A stretch of 49,203 nt of DNA from Massilia horti. GTDB taxonomy: Bacteria; Pseudomonadota; Gammaproteobacteria; Burkholderiales; Burkholderiaceae_D. Where the stretch lies: positions 1 through 49,203 of the forward strand of contig NZ_SPUM01000136.1 of the NCBI RefSeq assembly GCF_004614195.1, written 5' to 3'. Of the stretch, positions 9,019 through 17,804 are shown piece by piece. Made by a program: the position numbers and the translations under genes. Each line of letters opens with the position of its first letter. Position 1 is the stretch's first letter. The notes below the pieces were generated by a model. It made no database searches, was not told the DNA's origin, and worked only from the letters and a program-made list of their open reading frames with translations.

Positions 9019-11292
9019 TCAACCCGCCCGCAACGTCTTCGCCGCCTCCACCATGTTCCTCAACGCCGGCAGCACCTCCTCCCACCTGCGGGTCTTCAAG
9101 CCGCAATCCGGATTGATCCACAGCCGCCCGGACGGAATCCGCTCTGCCGCCTTGCGCATCAACTGCACGATCTGATCCTGTCCGGGCACGTTCGGCGAAT
9201 GAATGTCATACACTCCCGGCCCGATCTGGTTGGGGTAGTCGAAGCCTTCGAACGCCTCCAGCAACTGCATGTCCGAGCGCGATGTCTCGATCGTGATCAC
9301 GTCCGCATCCATCTTCGCGATTGCCCCGATGATGTCGTTGAACTCCGAGTAGCACATGTGCGTATGGATCTGCGTCTCGCCACGCACGCCATTGGCCGCG
9401 ATCCGGAATGCTTCTACCGCCCACTCAAGATACGCGTCCCACTCCGAGCGGCGCAGTGGCAAGCCTTCGCGCAGCGCCGCCTCGTCGATCTGGATCACGC
9501 GCACTCCCGCCCGTTCCAGGTCCAGCACCTCGCCGCGAATCGCGAGCGCCAGTTGGCGGCATGTGGAGGAGCGCGGCTGGTCGTCGCGCACAAACGACCA
9601 GTTCAGCATCGTCACGGGCCCGGTGAGCATGCCTTTCATCGGCTTGCTTGTTAAGGACTGGGCATAGCTCGCCCATTCGACCGTCATCGGCCTGGGACGG
9701 CTGATGTCGCCGAACAGGATCGGCGGCTTGACGCAGCGCGATCCATACGACTGCACCCACCCGAACTGGCTGAACGCAAAGCCTTCGAGCTGCTCCCCGA
9801 AATACTCGACCATGTCGTTGCGTTCCGCCTCGCCGTGGACCAGCACGTCCAGCCCGAGCGCTTCCTGCTCGCGCACGCACAGCGCGATCTCGCTTTGCAT
9901 GTGCGTCTTGTAGCTCGCTTCATCCAGTTCTCCGCGGCGGAACCGGCTGCGCGCCTGACGGATGGCGGCGGTCTGCGGGAACGAGCCGATTGTCGTGGTC
10001 GGGTAAGCGGGCAGCTGGAGCAGGGCCGCCTGTCTGGTCGCGCGCTGTTCGTACGGCTCGCTGCGTTCGCCCGCCGACGCATCGATCGCCGCCACGGCTG
10101 CCTGCACCGCCTGGTTGTGTACCCGCGGCGAACCACGCCGCCGTTCCACCGCCGCATGGTTGGCAACCAGCGCTTCCTGCACCGCCACGCGTCCCTTGTT
10201 CAGCGCCTGCGCGAGCAGCTGCAGCTCGTCCAGTTTTTGCCGAGCGAACGCCAGCCAGGAGCGGATGTCGCGATCGAGCTCCTCTTCGCATTCGAGATCG
10301 ACCGGCACGTGCAGCAACGAGCAGGAGGGCGCGATCCACAGGCGCTCTTCCAGTTGCCGGTGCAGCGGTTCGAGCCATTCCAGCGTGGCGTGCAGGTCCG
10401 TCTTCCAGATGTTGCGGCCGTTGATTACCCCGAGCGACAGCACCTTGTCCGGACCGAGTCGCTCGATGACCTGCCCGATTTCGTCGCGAGCGAGCGTTGC
10501 GTCCAGGTGCAGGCCGTGCACCGGCAGCGTGCAGGCCAGATCGAGGTTCTCGCGCAGTTGGCCGAAATAGGTGGTGAGCAGAAGCTTGAGCTGCGCACCC
10601 TTGAACGCGTCGTAGGCGGTGACGAAAGCTTCGCGCCATTGTGACGCCAGCTCGGTCACCAGGATCGGTTCGTCGACCTGTACCCATTCGACGCCGTGCC
10701 GTGCCAGTTCCTCGAACAGCGCCACGTAGGCAGGCAGCAGGCGTGGCAGCAGTGCGAGCTTGTCCGATCCGTCCTTGGCCTTGCCAAGCCACAGGTAAGT
10801 CACCGGGCCGATGATGACAGGCTTGCCGTTCACACCGAGCCGGCGCGCCTCCTCCAGTTGATCGAGCAGGCGCGACGCGTCGAGCGCGAACCCAGTGGCG
10901 GCACTGAACTCAGGCACGATGTAGTGGTAGTTGGTATCGAACCACTTCGTCATTTCGGCTGCGTGCACGCAGCCGCAGTCCGAATCGTTGGCCGAGCGGC
11001 CGCGCGCGACGCGGAAATAGGCATCGAGCGTATTGTCGGGCTGGTGCTGCGCGCGCACGGGAACGTTCCCGAGCATGAAGCTCATGTCGAGCACCTGGTC
11101 GTAGAACGAAAAATCGCCGACCGGTACCAGGTCGAGGAACGACTGGCCCTGCCAGTGGCGATGGCGCAGCGTGGCGCCGACGGCCGCCAGGTCGTCCTGC
11201 GACGCTTGTCCGTTCCAGTACGCCTCCAGCGCGAACTTCAGTTCGCGCTGCGCGCCGATGCGGGGAAAGCCAAGATTGTGTGTGGTTACCAT
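9019..11292 (-). CDS. metE: Cobalamin-independent methionine synthase
   Basis: Transfers the methyl group of 5-methyltetrahydropteroyltriglutamate to homocysteine, giving methionine without vitamin B12; cytoplasmic. The 757 residues match the family. The N-terminal domain starts with the conserved LGFPRIGAQRELK, and the C-terminal (alpha/beta)8 domain carries the zinc and homocysteine site. Visible ligands are His and Cys in THMCYSEF and the late Cys730 in NPDCGLKTR. The gene is transcribed away from metR across a 96-base shared control region, the classical arrangement for MetR activation. AGGAG lies in the leader just before the ATG on the minus strand. Confidence 0.97.
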   Translation of the reverse strand: MVTTHNLGFPRIGAQRELKFALEAYWNGQASQDDLAAVGATLRHRHWQGQSFLDLVPVGDFSFYDQVLDMSFMLGNVPVRAQHQPDNTLDAYFRVARGRSANDSDCGCVHAAEMTKWFDTNYHYIVPEFSAATGFALDASRLLDQLEEARRLGVNGKPVIIGPVTYLWLGKAKDGSDKLALLPRLLPAYVALFEELARHGVEWVQVDEPILVTELASQWREAFVTAYDAFKGAQLKLLLTTYFGQLRENLDLACTLPVHGLHLDATLARDEIGQVIERLGPDKVLSLGVINGRNIWKTDLHATLEWLEPLHRQLEERLWIAPSCSLLHVPVDLECEEELDRDIRSWLAFARQKLDELQLLAQALNKGRVAVQEALVANHAAVERRRGSPRVHNQAVQAAVAAIDASAGERSEPYEQRATRQAALLQLPAYPTTTIGSFPQTAAIRQARSRFRRGELDEASYKTHMQSEIALCVREQEALGLDVLVHGEAERNDMVEYFGEQLEGFAFSQFGWVQSYGSRCVKPPILFGDISRPRPMTVEWASYAQSLTSKPMKGMLTGPVTMLNWSFVRDDQPRSSTCRQLALAIRGEVLDLERAGVRVIQIDEAALREGLPLRRSEWDAYLEWAVEAFRIAANGVRGETQIHTHMCYSEFNDIIGAIAKMDADVITIETSRSDMQLLEAFEGFDYPNQIGPGVYDIHSPNVPGQDQIVQLMRKAAERIPSGRLWINPDCGLKTRRWEEVLPALRNMVEAAKTLRAG

Positions 11293-11388
11293 GATGTTTG
11301 CTCCTGATTGCTAGAGCATCATCTTAGTGGCCGGTATTCATGAGTAAAAGTGGTATTATTTCATTAACCGATTAATTTTATTCATGTA
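11293..11388. promoter_or_regulatory. metE/metR divergent control region
   Basis: A 96-base AT-rich spacer between divergent metE and metR. ATTAACCGATTAAT (11363-11376) is an interrupted palindrome with 5-bp arms, as expected for a LysR-type operator. The word TTCAT occurs three times (11337, 11360, 11381) at about one to two helical turns, resembling halves of the MetR consensus TGAA-N5-TTCA. Operator function is inferred. Confidence 0.5.
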
Positions 11389-12282
11389 ATGACCATGCTT
11401 GAACGAATGCACCTGAGTGTGATCCGCGAGGTGGACCGCCAGGGTTCGCTCACGGCCGCCGCCGACGTCCTGTGCCTGACCCAGTCGGCACTCAGCCATA
11501 CGATCAAGAAAGTGGAGCAGCAGCTGGGCACCGCGATCTGGAAGCGGGAAGGGCGGTCGCTGCGCCTGACGCAGGCGGGCCAGTACCTGCTCGGCCTGGC
11601 CAATCGCGTGCTACCCCAGCTGGAGCATGCCGAGCAGCTGATGCGACAGTTCGCGCAGGGCCAGCGCGGGGTGCTGCGTATCGGCATGGAGTGCCATCCG
11701 TGTTACCAGTGGCTGCTCAAGGTCGTGGCGCCTTACCTGGAGCGCTGGCCGGATGTGGACGTGGACGTCAAGCAGAAGTTTCAGTTCGGTGGCATCAAGG
11801 CTTTGTTCGGCTACGACATCGATCTGCTGGTCACGCCCGATCCGTTGTTCAGCCAGGGCCTGCGATTCGAGCCCGTGTTCGACTATGAGCAGGTGCTGGT
11901 CGTCGGCTGCGGGCACCCGCTGGCCGGCCGCCAGCATGTGCTGCCGCACGAACTTGCGGACGAGATCCTGATTACCTATCCGGTGCCGCTCGAACGGCTC
12001 GACATCTACAACCAGTTCCTGCTGCCCGCCGGCTGCGCACCGAAGAAGCACAAGACCATCGAGACCACCGACATCATGCTGCAGATGGTGGCCAGCGGCC
12101 GCGGCATCGCCGCACTGCCGCGCTGGCTGGCAGACCAGTACGCGGCGACGATGGAGATCGTGCCGGTGCGGCTTGGCGAGCATGGGATCGCCAAGCAAAT
12201 CTTCCTTGGCGTGCGCGATGCGGACGCCGACATCGACTACCTCAAGGGCTTCGTGGAGCTGGCGCGCGACGCGCGGCTGTAG
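11389..12282 (+). CDS. metR: LysR-type regulator MetR
   Basis: LysR-family transcription factor, probably the homocysteine-responsive activator of metE. It has 297 residues. An N-terminal winged helix-turn-helix is at about residues 5-65 (GSLTAAADVLCLTQSALSH then LEQ-like VEQQLG), and a two-lobed effector-binding domain follows (about 95-297). Both the position, divergent from metE, and the N-terminal sequence fit MetR. Two starts are possible: ATG 11389 or ATG 11395 (MLERMHLSVI, closer in form to E. coli MetR). Neither has a clear ribosome binding site. Confidence 0.9.
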   Translation: MTMLERMHLSVIREVDRQGSLTAAADVLCLTQSALSHTIKKVEQQLGTAIWKREGRSLRLTQAGQYLLGLANRVLPQLEHAEQLMRQFAQGQRGVLRIGMECHPCYQWLLKVVAPYLERWPDVDVDVKQKFQFGGIKALFGYDIDLLVTPDPLFSQGLRFEPVFDYEQVLVVGCGHPLAGRQHVLPHELADEILITYPVPLERLDIYNQFLLPAGCAPKKHKTIETTDIMLQMVASGRGIAALPRWLADQYAATMEIVPVRLGEHGIAKQIFLGVRDADADIDYLKGFVELARDARL

Positions 12283-12423
12283 CGCAATGGTTTCAGCCGG
12301 TCGCGCATATTGTTAAATCAATGTTGCATTTGAGGTAATGTGATGGCAAGATGGTCAAGATCAGAGGCAAGGTCGCAATGGCAATGCAGATGACCACTTG
12401 CGTCGCTCTTGGGGGCCAAAACA

Positions 12424-12765
12424 ATGAAATTCTCTTCGGTTCGCAAGTATGCCCTGTCGCTGCCAGAGGCAGCAGAGGCGCCGCACTTTAACTATGCGTC
12501 TTTTCGCGTGCGAGGCAAGATCTTCGTCACGGTGCCCCCCGGGGATGAGTTCATTCACATCTTCGTGTCGGACGAGTCGCGTGAACAAGCGCTTGCCTTG
12601 TATCCGCAATTCGTCGAAAGGCTTATGTGGGGTAACAAGGTGATCGGCGTTCGCATTACTCTTGCAGGGGCGATTCCCTCGGTCGTAAAGGGACTTATCT
12701 TTTCTGCTTGGCAGCGCAAGGCGCCAAAGAGTCTCCAGGAGAAAGCCTTTGACACCTTAGGATGA
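12424..12765 (+). CDS. MmcQ/YjbR family protein
   Basis: A 113-residue protein of the MmcQ/YjbR family (double-wing fold, CyaY-like). It shows MKFSSVRKYALSLPEA, HFNYASFRVRGKIFVTV, and a later block ending LIFSAWQRKAP. These proteins are proposed to bind DNA, but no defined function is established. ATG 12424 is chosen because the conserved family start MKF lies there and GGGGG precedes it; a TTG at 12409 is in frame but adds nothing recognisable. The last codons overlap an in-frame ATG of the next gene's longer form. Confidence 0.85.
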   Translation: MKFSSVRKYALSLPEAAEAPHFNYASFRVRGKIFVTVPPGDEFIHIFVSDESREQALALYPQFVERLMWGNKVIGVRITLAGAIPSVVKGLIFSAWQRKAPKSLQEKAFDTLG

Positions 12766-12800
12766 AGCAATTGATAGCCACGTTCGAGAAAGGGAAGAAA

Positions 12801-13301
12801 ATGACCTGTTTCAGACTGATTGCTGCTGTCGCGCTCGGCGCCTGCTCCCTTGCGTCGGCCCAGGATGTGCTGCTCACCGGCCACGTCCAACGAGTGAGCC
12901 TGCAACCTCCGGGTGCCGAAAATTGTCCTCCCGTTTGTCCTGCAATTTCGACGGCCCACCCCGATGGCAGTTCGACGGTTTGTGTTTCGAACGCGGGCGG
13001 CTGCCAGTCGATGGAGGTCAAGGTTGACCGTGTCTACCTTGGCAAGGTCGATGGCGAGACGCGGCAATTCAATTCGCGCACCGGCGAATGGGGTCCGAGT
13101 TTTCCGGCTACGGGGGAACAGATCGTCGTCAGCGAAGAGGCGGGCAAGGTGTCCTGGTCGCCTGCATCAGAACGGGATGGCAAGGTTTTCATCGATCCCA
13201 AACGCCTGCGCAGTATCGGAGGCATCCCAACCTCGCCCAAGGGCGATAGCCAGCCAGTAGCACTGGATGTGGTGCTGGCGCGAGTGAGCACTGGCCACTG
13301 A
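12801..13301 (+). CDS. Hypothetical secreted protein
   Basis: A 166-residue protein with a Sec signal peptide (MTCFRLIAAVALGACSLASA, cleavage likely after ASA). The mature region has six cysteines early on in CPPVCPAIS, VCVSNAGGC and nearby, suggesting disulfides after export. I recognise no family. ATG 12801 is preferred because AGGGAA lies four to five bases upstream and it places the signal peptide at the N-terminus. A longer form from ATG 12762 would overlap the YjbR stop (ATGA) and carry a 13-residue leader. It is convergent with the phosphatase gene that follows. Confidence 0.65.
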   Translation: MTCFRLIAAVALGACSLASAQDVLLTGHVQRVSLQPPGAENCPPVCPAISTAHPDGSSTVCVSNAGGCQSMEVKVDRVYLGKVDGETRQFNSRTGEWGPSFPATGEQIVVSEEAGKVSWSPASERDGKVFIDPKRLRSIGGIPTSPKGDSQPVALDVVLARVSTGH

Positions 13302-13315
13302 CCTCGCCCTTATTG

Positions 13316-14086
13316 CTAACCAGCCTCCTGCACCGGCTGGACGAGCTTGACGATCGCCATCGTGCAGTTGCCGCCCTTGCCTTCCGAACGCTCGCCGGCC
13401 TTGCTGATCAGCATTTCCGAGGCCTGGCGCGGCGTAGACCTGGCGATCACCGTCGCGAGCTCGGCATCGGTGAAGAAATGCCACAGCCCGTCTGAACACA
13501 GCAGGAAGGCATCGCCGGCCGCAAGTCCCGTGTGATGGCCAATGGTGACGAACGGTTCCTTGCGGCTGTTGCCAAGCAGGTTGAGCAGAAGTTTGGATTT
13601 GCGGTGGTTCCTGGCCGCTTCGAGCGGCACCTTGTCGCTTGCCGCCAGGTGCTCGACATAGGCCGCGTCGCTGGTCCGGTCCGCGCAGTGCCCGTTGGAA
13701 AAGCGGTACAACCGTGAATCGCCCACGTGGGCCCACACAGCCTGGCCGTGCGGCGACAGGACCATGCCGACAAAGCTCGCCTGTGCCTCCGACTGCGCCG
13801 CCACGTTGTTCATCTTGATGATCAGATGGGTCTCGTGGACGATCTCGTGCAGCAACTGTTCCATGCGGGCGATGCTCGCCTGGTCACCCGGCTTGAACTG
13901 GTCGAAGACCTGCTTGGCGGTGTGCAATACCTGCTCCGATGCGGCGGAGCCGGCCACGCCGTCGGACAGGACTGCCAGCACATAGCCGGGCGCGCGGGCG
14001 CCGGTGAACAGGGCGGTGCGGTCGCATTGCCGCGGCCGGTTCCCGATGTGTTGCGCTGTTCCGGCTTCGATCTTGTAAGAGCTCAT
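13316..14086 (-). CDS. PP2C-type serine/threonine phosphatase
   Basis: A 256-residue metal-dependent protein phosphatase. Family motifs in order: RPRQCDR (replacing the usual RxxNED), VLSDGVAGS (metal-binding Asp-Gly), WAHVGDSRLYR (GDSR), LLCSDGLW (SDG) and near the C-terminus GGNCTMAIVKL. In the last motif the usual Asp-Asn is Gly-Asn, which would remove one metal ligand. Such bacterial enzymes reverse Ser/Thr kinase signalling or act with type VI secretion regulation, but no partner kinase is adjacent. ATG 14086 starts MSSYKIEAGTAQHIG; an upstream TTG (14131) is possible, and neither has a strong ribosome binding site. Confidence 0.85.
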   Translation of the reverse strand: MSSYKIEAGTAQHIGNRPRQCDRTALFTGARAPGYVLAVLSDGVAGSAASEQVLHTAKQVFDQFKPGDQASIARMEQLLHEIVHETHLIIKMNNVAAQSEAQASFVGMVLSPHGQAVWAHVGDSRLYRFSNGHCADRTSDAAYVEHLAASDKVPLEAARNHRKSKLLLNLLGNSRKEPFVTIGHHTGLAAGDAFLLCSDGLWHFFTDAELATVIARSTPRQASEMLISKAGERSEGKGGNCTMAIVKLVQPVQEAG

Positions 14087-14272
14087 AAACTTGTGTGCGT
14101 GTCCGTACGCGCCATTCTTTGTTGGCGGCAACCTCGGCGTAGATTAAACTATGCACTTAGCGCAACGGTGTTGCAAGCCGTAACGTTTTTAGAGGCGCCG
14201 GCGCAGTGATTGTATGCGTTGGCATTCAAACCATCTGCGTTTTTTGTAACAATCCGTTGGGAACAGCACAAC

Positions 14273-14470
14273 ATGGACGTCCAGGAGATCCAGCGCCGCA
14301 TCATCGAGCTCGACGTGGAACACCGCGACCTCGACGCTGTTATTGAGCTGCTGACGCGCGACGGCCATGCCGACGAGCTGCAGCTACGCCGCCTGAAAAA
14401 GCGTAAACTGCAGTTGAAAGACCATATCACCCTGCTGAAAATGCAACTGGTGCCGGACGTTCCGGCCTGA
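14273..14470 (+). CDS. YdcH family (DUF465) small protein
   Basis: A 65-residue, mostly helical, charged protein: MDVQEIQRRIIELDVEHRDL, then LKKRKLQLKDHITLL. Length and the RRxxELDxEHRxLD pattern fit the YdcH/DUF465 family of short coiled-coil proteins of unknown function. The start at ATG 14273 matches the family N-terminus; the longer frame upstream has no similarity. The helicase gene begins 17 bases after its stop, so they are probably cotranscribed. Confidence 0.85.
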   Translation: MDVQEIQRRIIELDVEHRDLDAVIELLTRDGHADELQLRRLKKRKLQLKDHITLLKMQLVPDVPA

Positions 14471-14487
14471 CTGCGCCCACCGCCACT

Positions 14488-16539
14488 TTGACTGATCACC
14501 ACTCTGAAGCCGACCTGTTAGCCGGCGACCCAGCCTTGGCCGAGCCTGTGCCGCCAGGCAAACACGATGCCGAAGTCGACCGCCTGTTCGGCGCGGGAGG
14601 CCCGCTTGCGCCTGCCGTCGGCACCTTCAAACCGCGCCAGTCGCAGACCGAAATGGCCAAGGCGATCGCGCAGGCGATCGGTGAGCAGCAGGTGCTGATG
14701 GCCGAGGCGGGAACCGGCACCGGCAAGACCTTCGCCTACCTCGTCCCGGCCCTGCTATGGGGCGGCAAGACCATCATCTCGACCGGCACCAAGAACCTGC
14801 AGGACCAGCTGTTTTTGCGCGACATTCCGACCGTGCGAGCCGCGCTCAAGGCGCCGGTGTCGGTCGCGCTGCTCAAGGGCCGTTCCAACTACGTGTGCCA
14901 CTTTCACCTCGAGCGCACCTTGCAGAACGGCCGCCTGACTTCGCGCGACGACGTCGGCCACCTGCGCGAAATTTCGCGCTTCATCAAGATGACCAACTCG
15001 GGCGACAAGGCCGAGCTGACCAAGGTGCCGGAGACGGCATCAGTGTGGAACCTGGTGACCTCGACCCGCGACACCTGCATGGGCCAGGAGTGCCAGTACT
15101 ACCAGGACTGCTTCGTGATGAAGGCGCGCCGCGAGGCGCAGCAGGCGGACGTGGTGGTCGTCAACCACCACCTGTTCTTTGCCGACGTGGCGCTCAAGGA
15201 CACCGGCGTGGCCGAACTGTTGCCGTCTGCCAACACCGTAATCTTCGACGAAGCGCACCAGTTGCCGGACACCGCGACCATGTTCTTCGGCCAGACCGTA
15301 TCGACCTCGCAGGTGCTGGAACTGTGCCGCGACGTGCTGGCCGAGGGCCTGGCGCATGCGCGCGGGCCGGACTGGGCCAAGGTCGTGACCGTGGTCGAGA
15401 AGGCGGCGCGCGACCTGCGCCTGACCTTTGGACAGGACACCATGCGGCTGTCGCTGCCGCAGATCATGCCGAACTCGCCGTTCTTTCCGGCGCTCGAAAC
15501 GCTCAAGGAAGAGCTCGAAGGCATGATCACCGTGCTCGAGGAGCAGGCCGAGCGCGCCGAAACGATCGAGCAGTGCCGGGTGCGCGCGGTCGAGCTCAAG
15601 GCTGCGCTCGATGCTTGGAAGCCGGATGCCAAGGGCAAGGTGGTCGAGGGCGACCAGGCCGTGTTGTGGGTCGAGGCGTTTTCGTCCTCGCTGCAACTGC
15701 ACAAGACGCCGCTGTCGGTGGCGCCGGTGTTCTCCAGCCAGCGCGAAGGCACGCCGCGGGCCTGGATCTTCACCTCCGCCACCTTGGCGGTGAAGAACGA
15801 CTTCACCCACTTTTCGGACCAGATGGGCCTGACCGGCGAGCCCGCCAAGACCTGGCCGAGCCCGTTCAATTACCAGGATCAAGGCCTCCTGTACGTCCCG
15901 ACGGGCTTGCCGGAACCGCACGCGTTCGCCTACACGGACGCGGTGGTCGATTGCGCGCTGCCGGTGATCGAGGCGGCGGGCGGACGCACATTTTTCCTGT
16001 GCACGACCTTGCGCGCGGTGAATCGCGTGGCCGAACGGCTGCGCCAGGAATTCGCCGACCGCGGCTTGCCGTTTCCGCTGTTTGTGCAGGGCGAGCGCGG
16101 ACGCACCGAACTGCTCGATTCGTTCCGCAATGCCGGCAACGCCGTGCTGGTTGGCAGCCAGAGCTTTTGGGAAGGCGTGGACGTGCGCGGCGATGCGCTG
16201 TCGCTCGTCATCATCGACAAGCTGCCATTCTCGCCGCCGGACGATCCCGTGCTGGCGGCGCGCATCGAGGTGATGGAAAAGCAGGGGCTGAACGGCTTCA
16301 TGCACCATCAGTTGCCGGAAGCGATCATTACCCTCAAGCAGGGGGCAGGGCGCCTGATTCGCGACGTCGACGACCGTGGGGTGCTGATGATTTGCGATCC
16401 GCGCATCATCAGCAAACCGTACGGACGGCGGATCTGGCAGAGCCTGCCGCCGTTCAAGCGCACCCGGGTGCAGGCGGATGTGATCGAGTTCTTCCAGCCG
16501 GGCAGCCTGTCGGCTGCGTCATCCGGACCGGACTCTTAA
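14488..16539 (+). CDS. ATP-dependent DNA helicase, DinG/YoaA type
   Basis: XPD-like superfamily 2 iron-sulfur helicase, 683 residues, 5'-3' DNA unwinding in repair. Walker A AEAGTGTGKT is at about residues 73-82. Four cysteines fit an Fe-S cluster (NYVCHF near 137, then TCMGQECQYYQDC near 196-207). DEAH lies in VIFDEAHQLPD near 258. Late helicase motifs include SQSFWEGVDVRGDAL and QGAGRLIRD. The size and N-terminal FKPRQSQTEMAKAI fit the YoaA branch rather than longer DinG. The start is a TTG at 14488; no ATG is available nearby and the ribosome binding site is weak. The stop codon lies inside a tRNA-like sequence. Confidence 0.9.
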   Translation: MTDHHSEADLLAGDPALAEPVPPGKHDAEVDRLFGAGGPLAPAVGTFKPRQSQTEMAKAIAQAIGEQQVLMAEAGTGTGKTFAYLVPALLWGGKTIISTGTKNLQDQLFLRDIPTVRAALKAPVSVALLKGRSNYVCHFHLERTLQNGRLTSRDDVGHLREISRFIKMTNSGDKAELTKVPETASVWNLVTSTRDTCMGQECQYYQDCFVMKARREAQQADVVVVNHHLFFADVALKDTGVAELLPSANTVIFDEAHQLPDTATMFFGQTVSTSQVLELCRDVLAEGLAHARGPDWAKVVTVVEKAARDLRLTFGQDTMRLSLPQIMPNSPFFPALETLKEELEGMITVLEEQAERAETIEQCRVRAVELKAALDAWKPDAKGKVVEGDQAVLWVEAFSSSLQLHKTPLSVAPVFSSQREGTPRAWIFTSATLAVKNDFTHFSDQMGLTGEPAKTWPSPFNYQDQGLLYVPTGLPEPHAFAYTDAVVDCALPVIEAAGGRTFFLCTTLRAVNRVAERLRQEFADRGLPFPLFVQGERGRTELLDSFRNAGNAVLVGSQSFWEGVDVRGDALSLVIIDKLPFSPPDDPVLAARIEVMEKQGLNGFMHHQLPEAIITLKQGAGRLIRDVDDRGVLMICDPRIISKPYGRRIWQSLPPFKRTRVQADVIEFFQPGSLSAASSGPDS

Positions 16540-16577
16540 TACGTTGGTGCCCGGTTCGACTCCGGTGGGGCCTACCA
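16531..16577 (+). pseudogene. tRNA 3'-half remnant, possible attachment site
   Basis: The bases fit a tRNA 3' half with exact canonical spacing. An anticodon-loop-like CTCTTAA is at 16533-16539, then a 5-base stem strand (16540-16544) and a 5-base variable loop TGGTG. The T-arm follows: CCCGG, loop TTCGACT, CCGGT (16550-16566), with four of five pairs. The acceptor strand GGGGCCT, discriminator A and CCA close it (16567-16577). The 5' half is absent; upstream is helicase coding sequence, and the helicase stop TAA is part of the loop. The acceptor end GGGGCCTACCA resembles isoleucine-type tRNAs, but identity is uncertain. Such remnants typically mark integration or deletion at tRNA genes. Confidence 0.6.
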
Positions 16578-16620
16578 ATGAAATGCCTCCACGTGACATT
16601 GTGGATGCAAGTCGGCAATA

Positions 16621-16648
16621 TTGATACAGTTGAAAATTGTTGTATTAA
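16621..16648 (+). promoter_or_regulatory. Candidate sigma-70 promoter
   Basis: TTGATA (16621-16626), 16-base spacer, TATTAA (16643-16648), upstream of the strong ribosome binding site AGGAGG at 16671-16676. It lies in an AT-rich stretch directly after the tRNA remnant. Confidence 0.4.
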
Positions 16649-16682
16649 CTGACTTCTGAGCATCTATTTAAGGAGGCCGGCA

Positions 16683-17132
16683 ATGGCATACGACGGCGCG
16701 ATGTCCGATATCTATAAGGCTCACCAAACTGGGCAAGAAAAGTACACCTATTTCCTCCTCGCTGCGGCTGGTGCAGCAATCGGCTTCGCAGTGCAGAAAA
16801 CAGAGGGGCTCCGATTCAGCTGGTGGCTGCTACCTGTGGGACTGGCAACAATATGCTGGGCAGCGAGCTTTTACGCCGGATGCCAAAATCTCTTATGGGT
16901 ACAATCCACGATGTTCGGGAACATGGCTTTATTGCAGTTGCAAAACGGAACTCATCCGGAACAACCCCCGGGTGGTGATTATCTCAATGCAGCAATCGAG
17001 GGCACGCGCCAGGCACTACATGGCAACGCGGGCACTGCACAAAGTTACGGGAAATGGCAGTTCCGCTATCTCGTCCTCGGCTCAGTGCTCTTCATCGCTT
17101 GGCGTGTCGCGGAGATGGCTCGAATTTCCTAG
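16683..17132 (+). CDS. Hypothetical membrane protein
   Basis: A 149-residue protein with two adjacent hydrophobic segments (about 24-39, FLLAAAGAAIGFAV, and about 46-66, WWLLPVGLATICWAASFYAG) and a third near the C-terminus (about 128-142, YLVLGSVLFIAW). A soluble loop of about 50 residues lies between the second and third. No family is recognised. AAGGAGG is six bases before ATG 16683, an unusually good ribosome binding site. It is the first gene of the accessory block, and the base composition is visibly less GC-rich than the housekeeping genes. Confidence 0.65.
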   Translation: MAYDGAMSDIYKAHQTGQEKYTYFLLAAAGAAIGFAVQKTEGLRFSWWLLPVGLATICWAASFYAGCQNLLWVQSTMFGNMALLQLQNGTHPEQPPGGDYLNAAIEGTRQALHGNAGTAQSYGKWQFRYLVLGSVLFIAWRVAEMARIS

Positions 17133-17291
17133 TCAGCAACGGCTGTTGCCGACTGACGCCGATATAGCCGCCAGACGCGAAATGCCCAGCACTTGGCTGG
17201 GCTCGGTCTGGCGTATGTCTCGGTCGTTATCCCCCATCCCCAGCGACTAGGCGCATGCACTCCGACCGCGCTGTGGGCTTCTTCCGGGCGC

Positions 17292-17732
17292 TCATGTTGC
17301 ACCCGTGCTGTCTTCGGTTAGGGGATATCCTGCCAGGACAACATTGCGGAAAGCCAGATAGGCCTCGTCCTTAAGCGCCTGTTCGACGAGGCGCTTTGGA
17401 TACTTGTTGCCGTGATAATTGCAAAACTCGATAACGAAAACAAACCTATCGTCACCGTCCGGATAAACAGTGCCTCTCAGTTGGTCCGGATGGAAGTATT
17501 TACCGCTGGCTCGTTTGGCAGAAACGCCTTTTGGAAATGACTTTGTTCGTAGGAACTGTTCGGCGGTACCGCGCCAAGTGATGCACGGAGCCTCGTCCTT
17601 GTGCTGAGGCCGCGGCGCAATTTCGACTTGAACAGTAAGGCCTGCATTGTGGGCGTCAATCGATGCGTAGCGCGCGGCAAGAGGTTGCATCCACCATGAC
17701 CTCCCGAACATTCGGCTGTCGATGTTAGTCAT
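17292..17732 (-). CDS. Hypothetical protein
   Basis: A 146-residue soluble protein with no recognised family. It has no signal peptide or membrane segment. Aromatic and charged residues are frequent (FVFVIEFCNYHGNKYPKRL near 108-126). ATG 17732 is chosen because GGGAGGG lies about seven bases upstream on the minus strand. It is the third gene of a small minus-strand group, 72 bases downstream of the 85-residue gene. The 159 bases between this gene and the one ending at 17132 hold a hairpin (GTCAG...CTGAC around 17133-17158) that could end either transcript. Confidence 0.6.
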   Translation of the reverse strand: MTNIDSRMFGRSWWMQPLAARYASIDAHNAGLTVQVEIAPRPQHKDEAPCITWRGTAEQFLRTKSFPKGVSAKRASGKYFHPDQLRGTVYPDGDDRFVFVIEFCNYHGNKYPKRLVEQALKDEAYLAFRNVVLAGYPLTEDSTGAT

Positions 17733-17804
17733 GGGAGACCCTCCCGGCAATATGTCCAGTAGCCATGCGGATATCGTCGAACGCGACGCGCGGAGCTGCG
17801 GCGC

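Noticed and set aside
16531..16577. Complete tRNA gene
   Set aside because: No D-arm or acceptor 5' strand (AGGCCCC) is found upstream; the upstream bases are helicase coding sequence.
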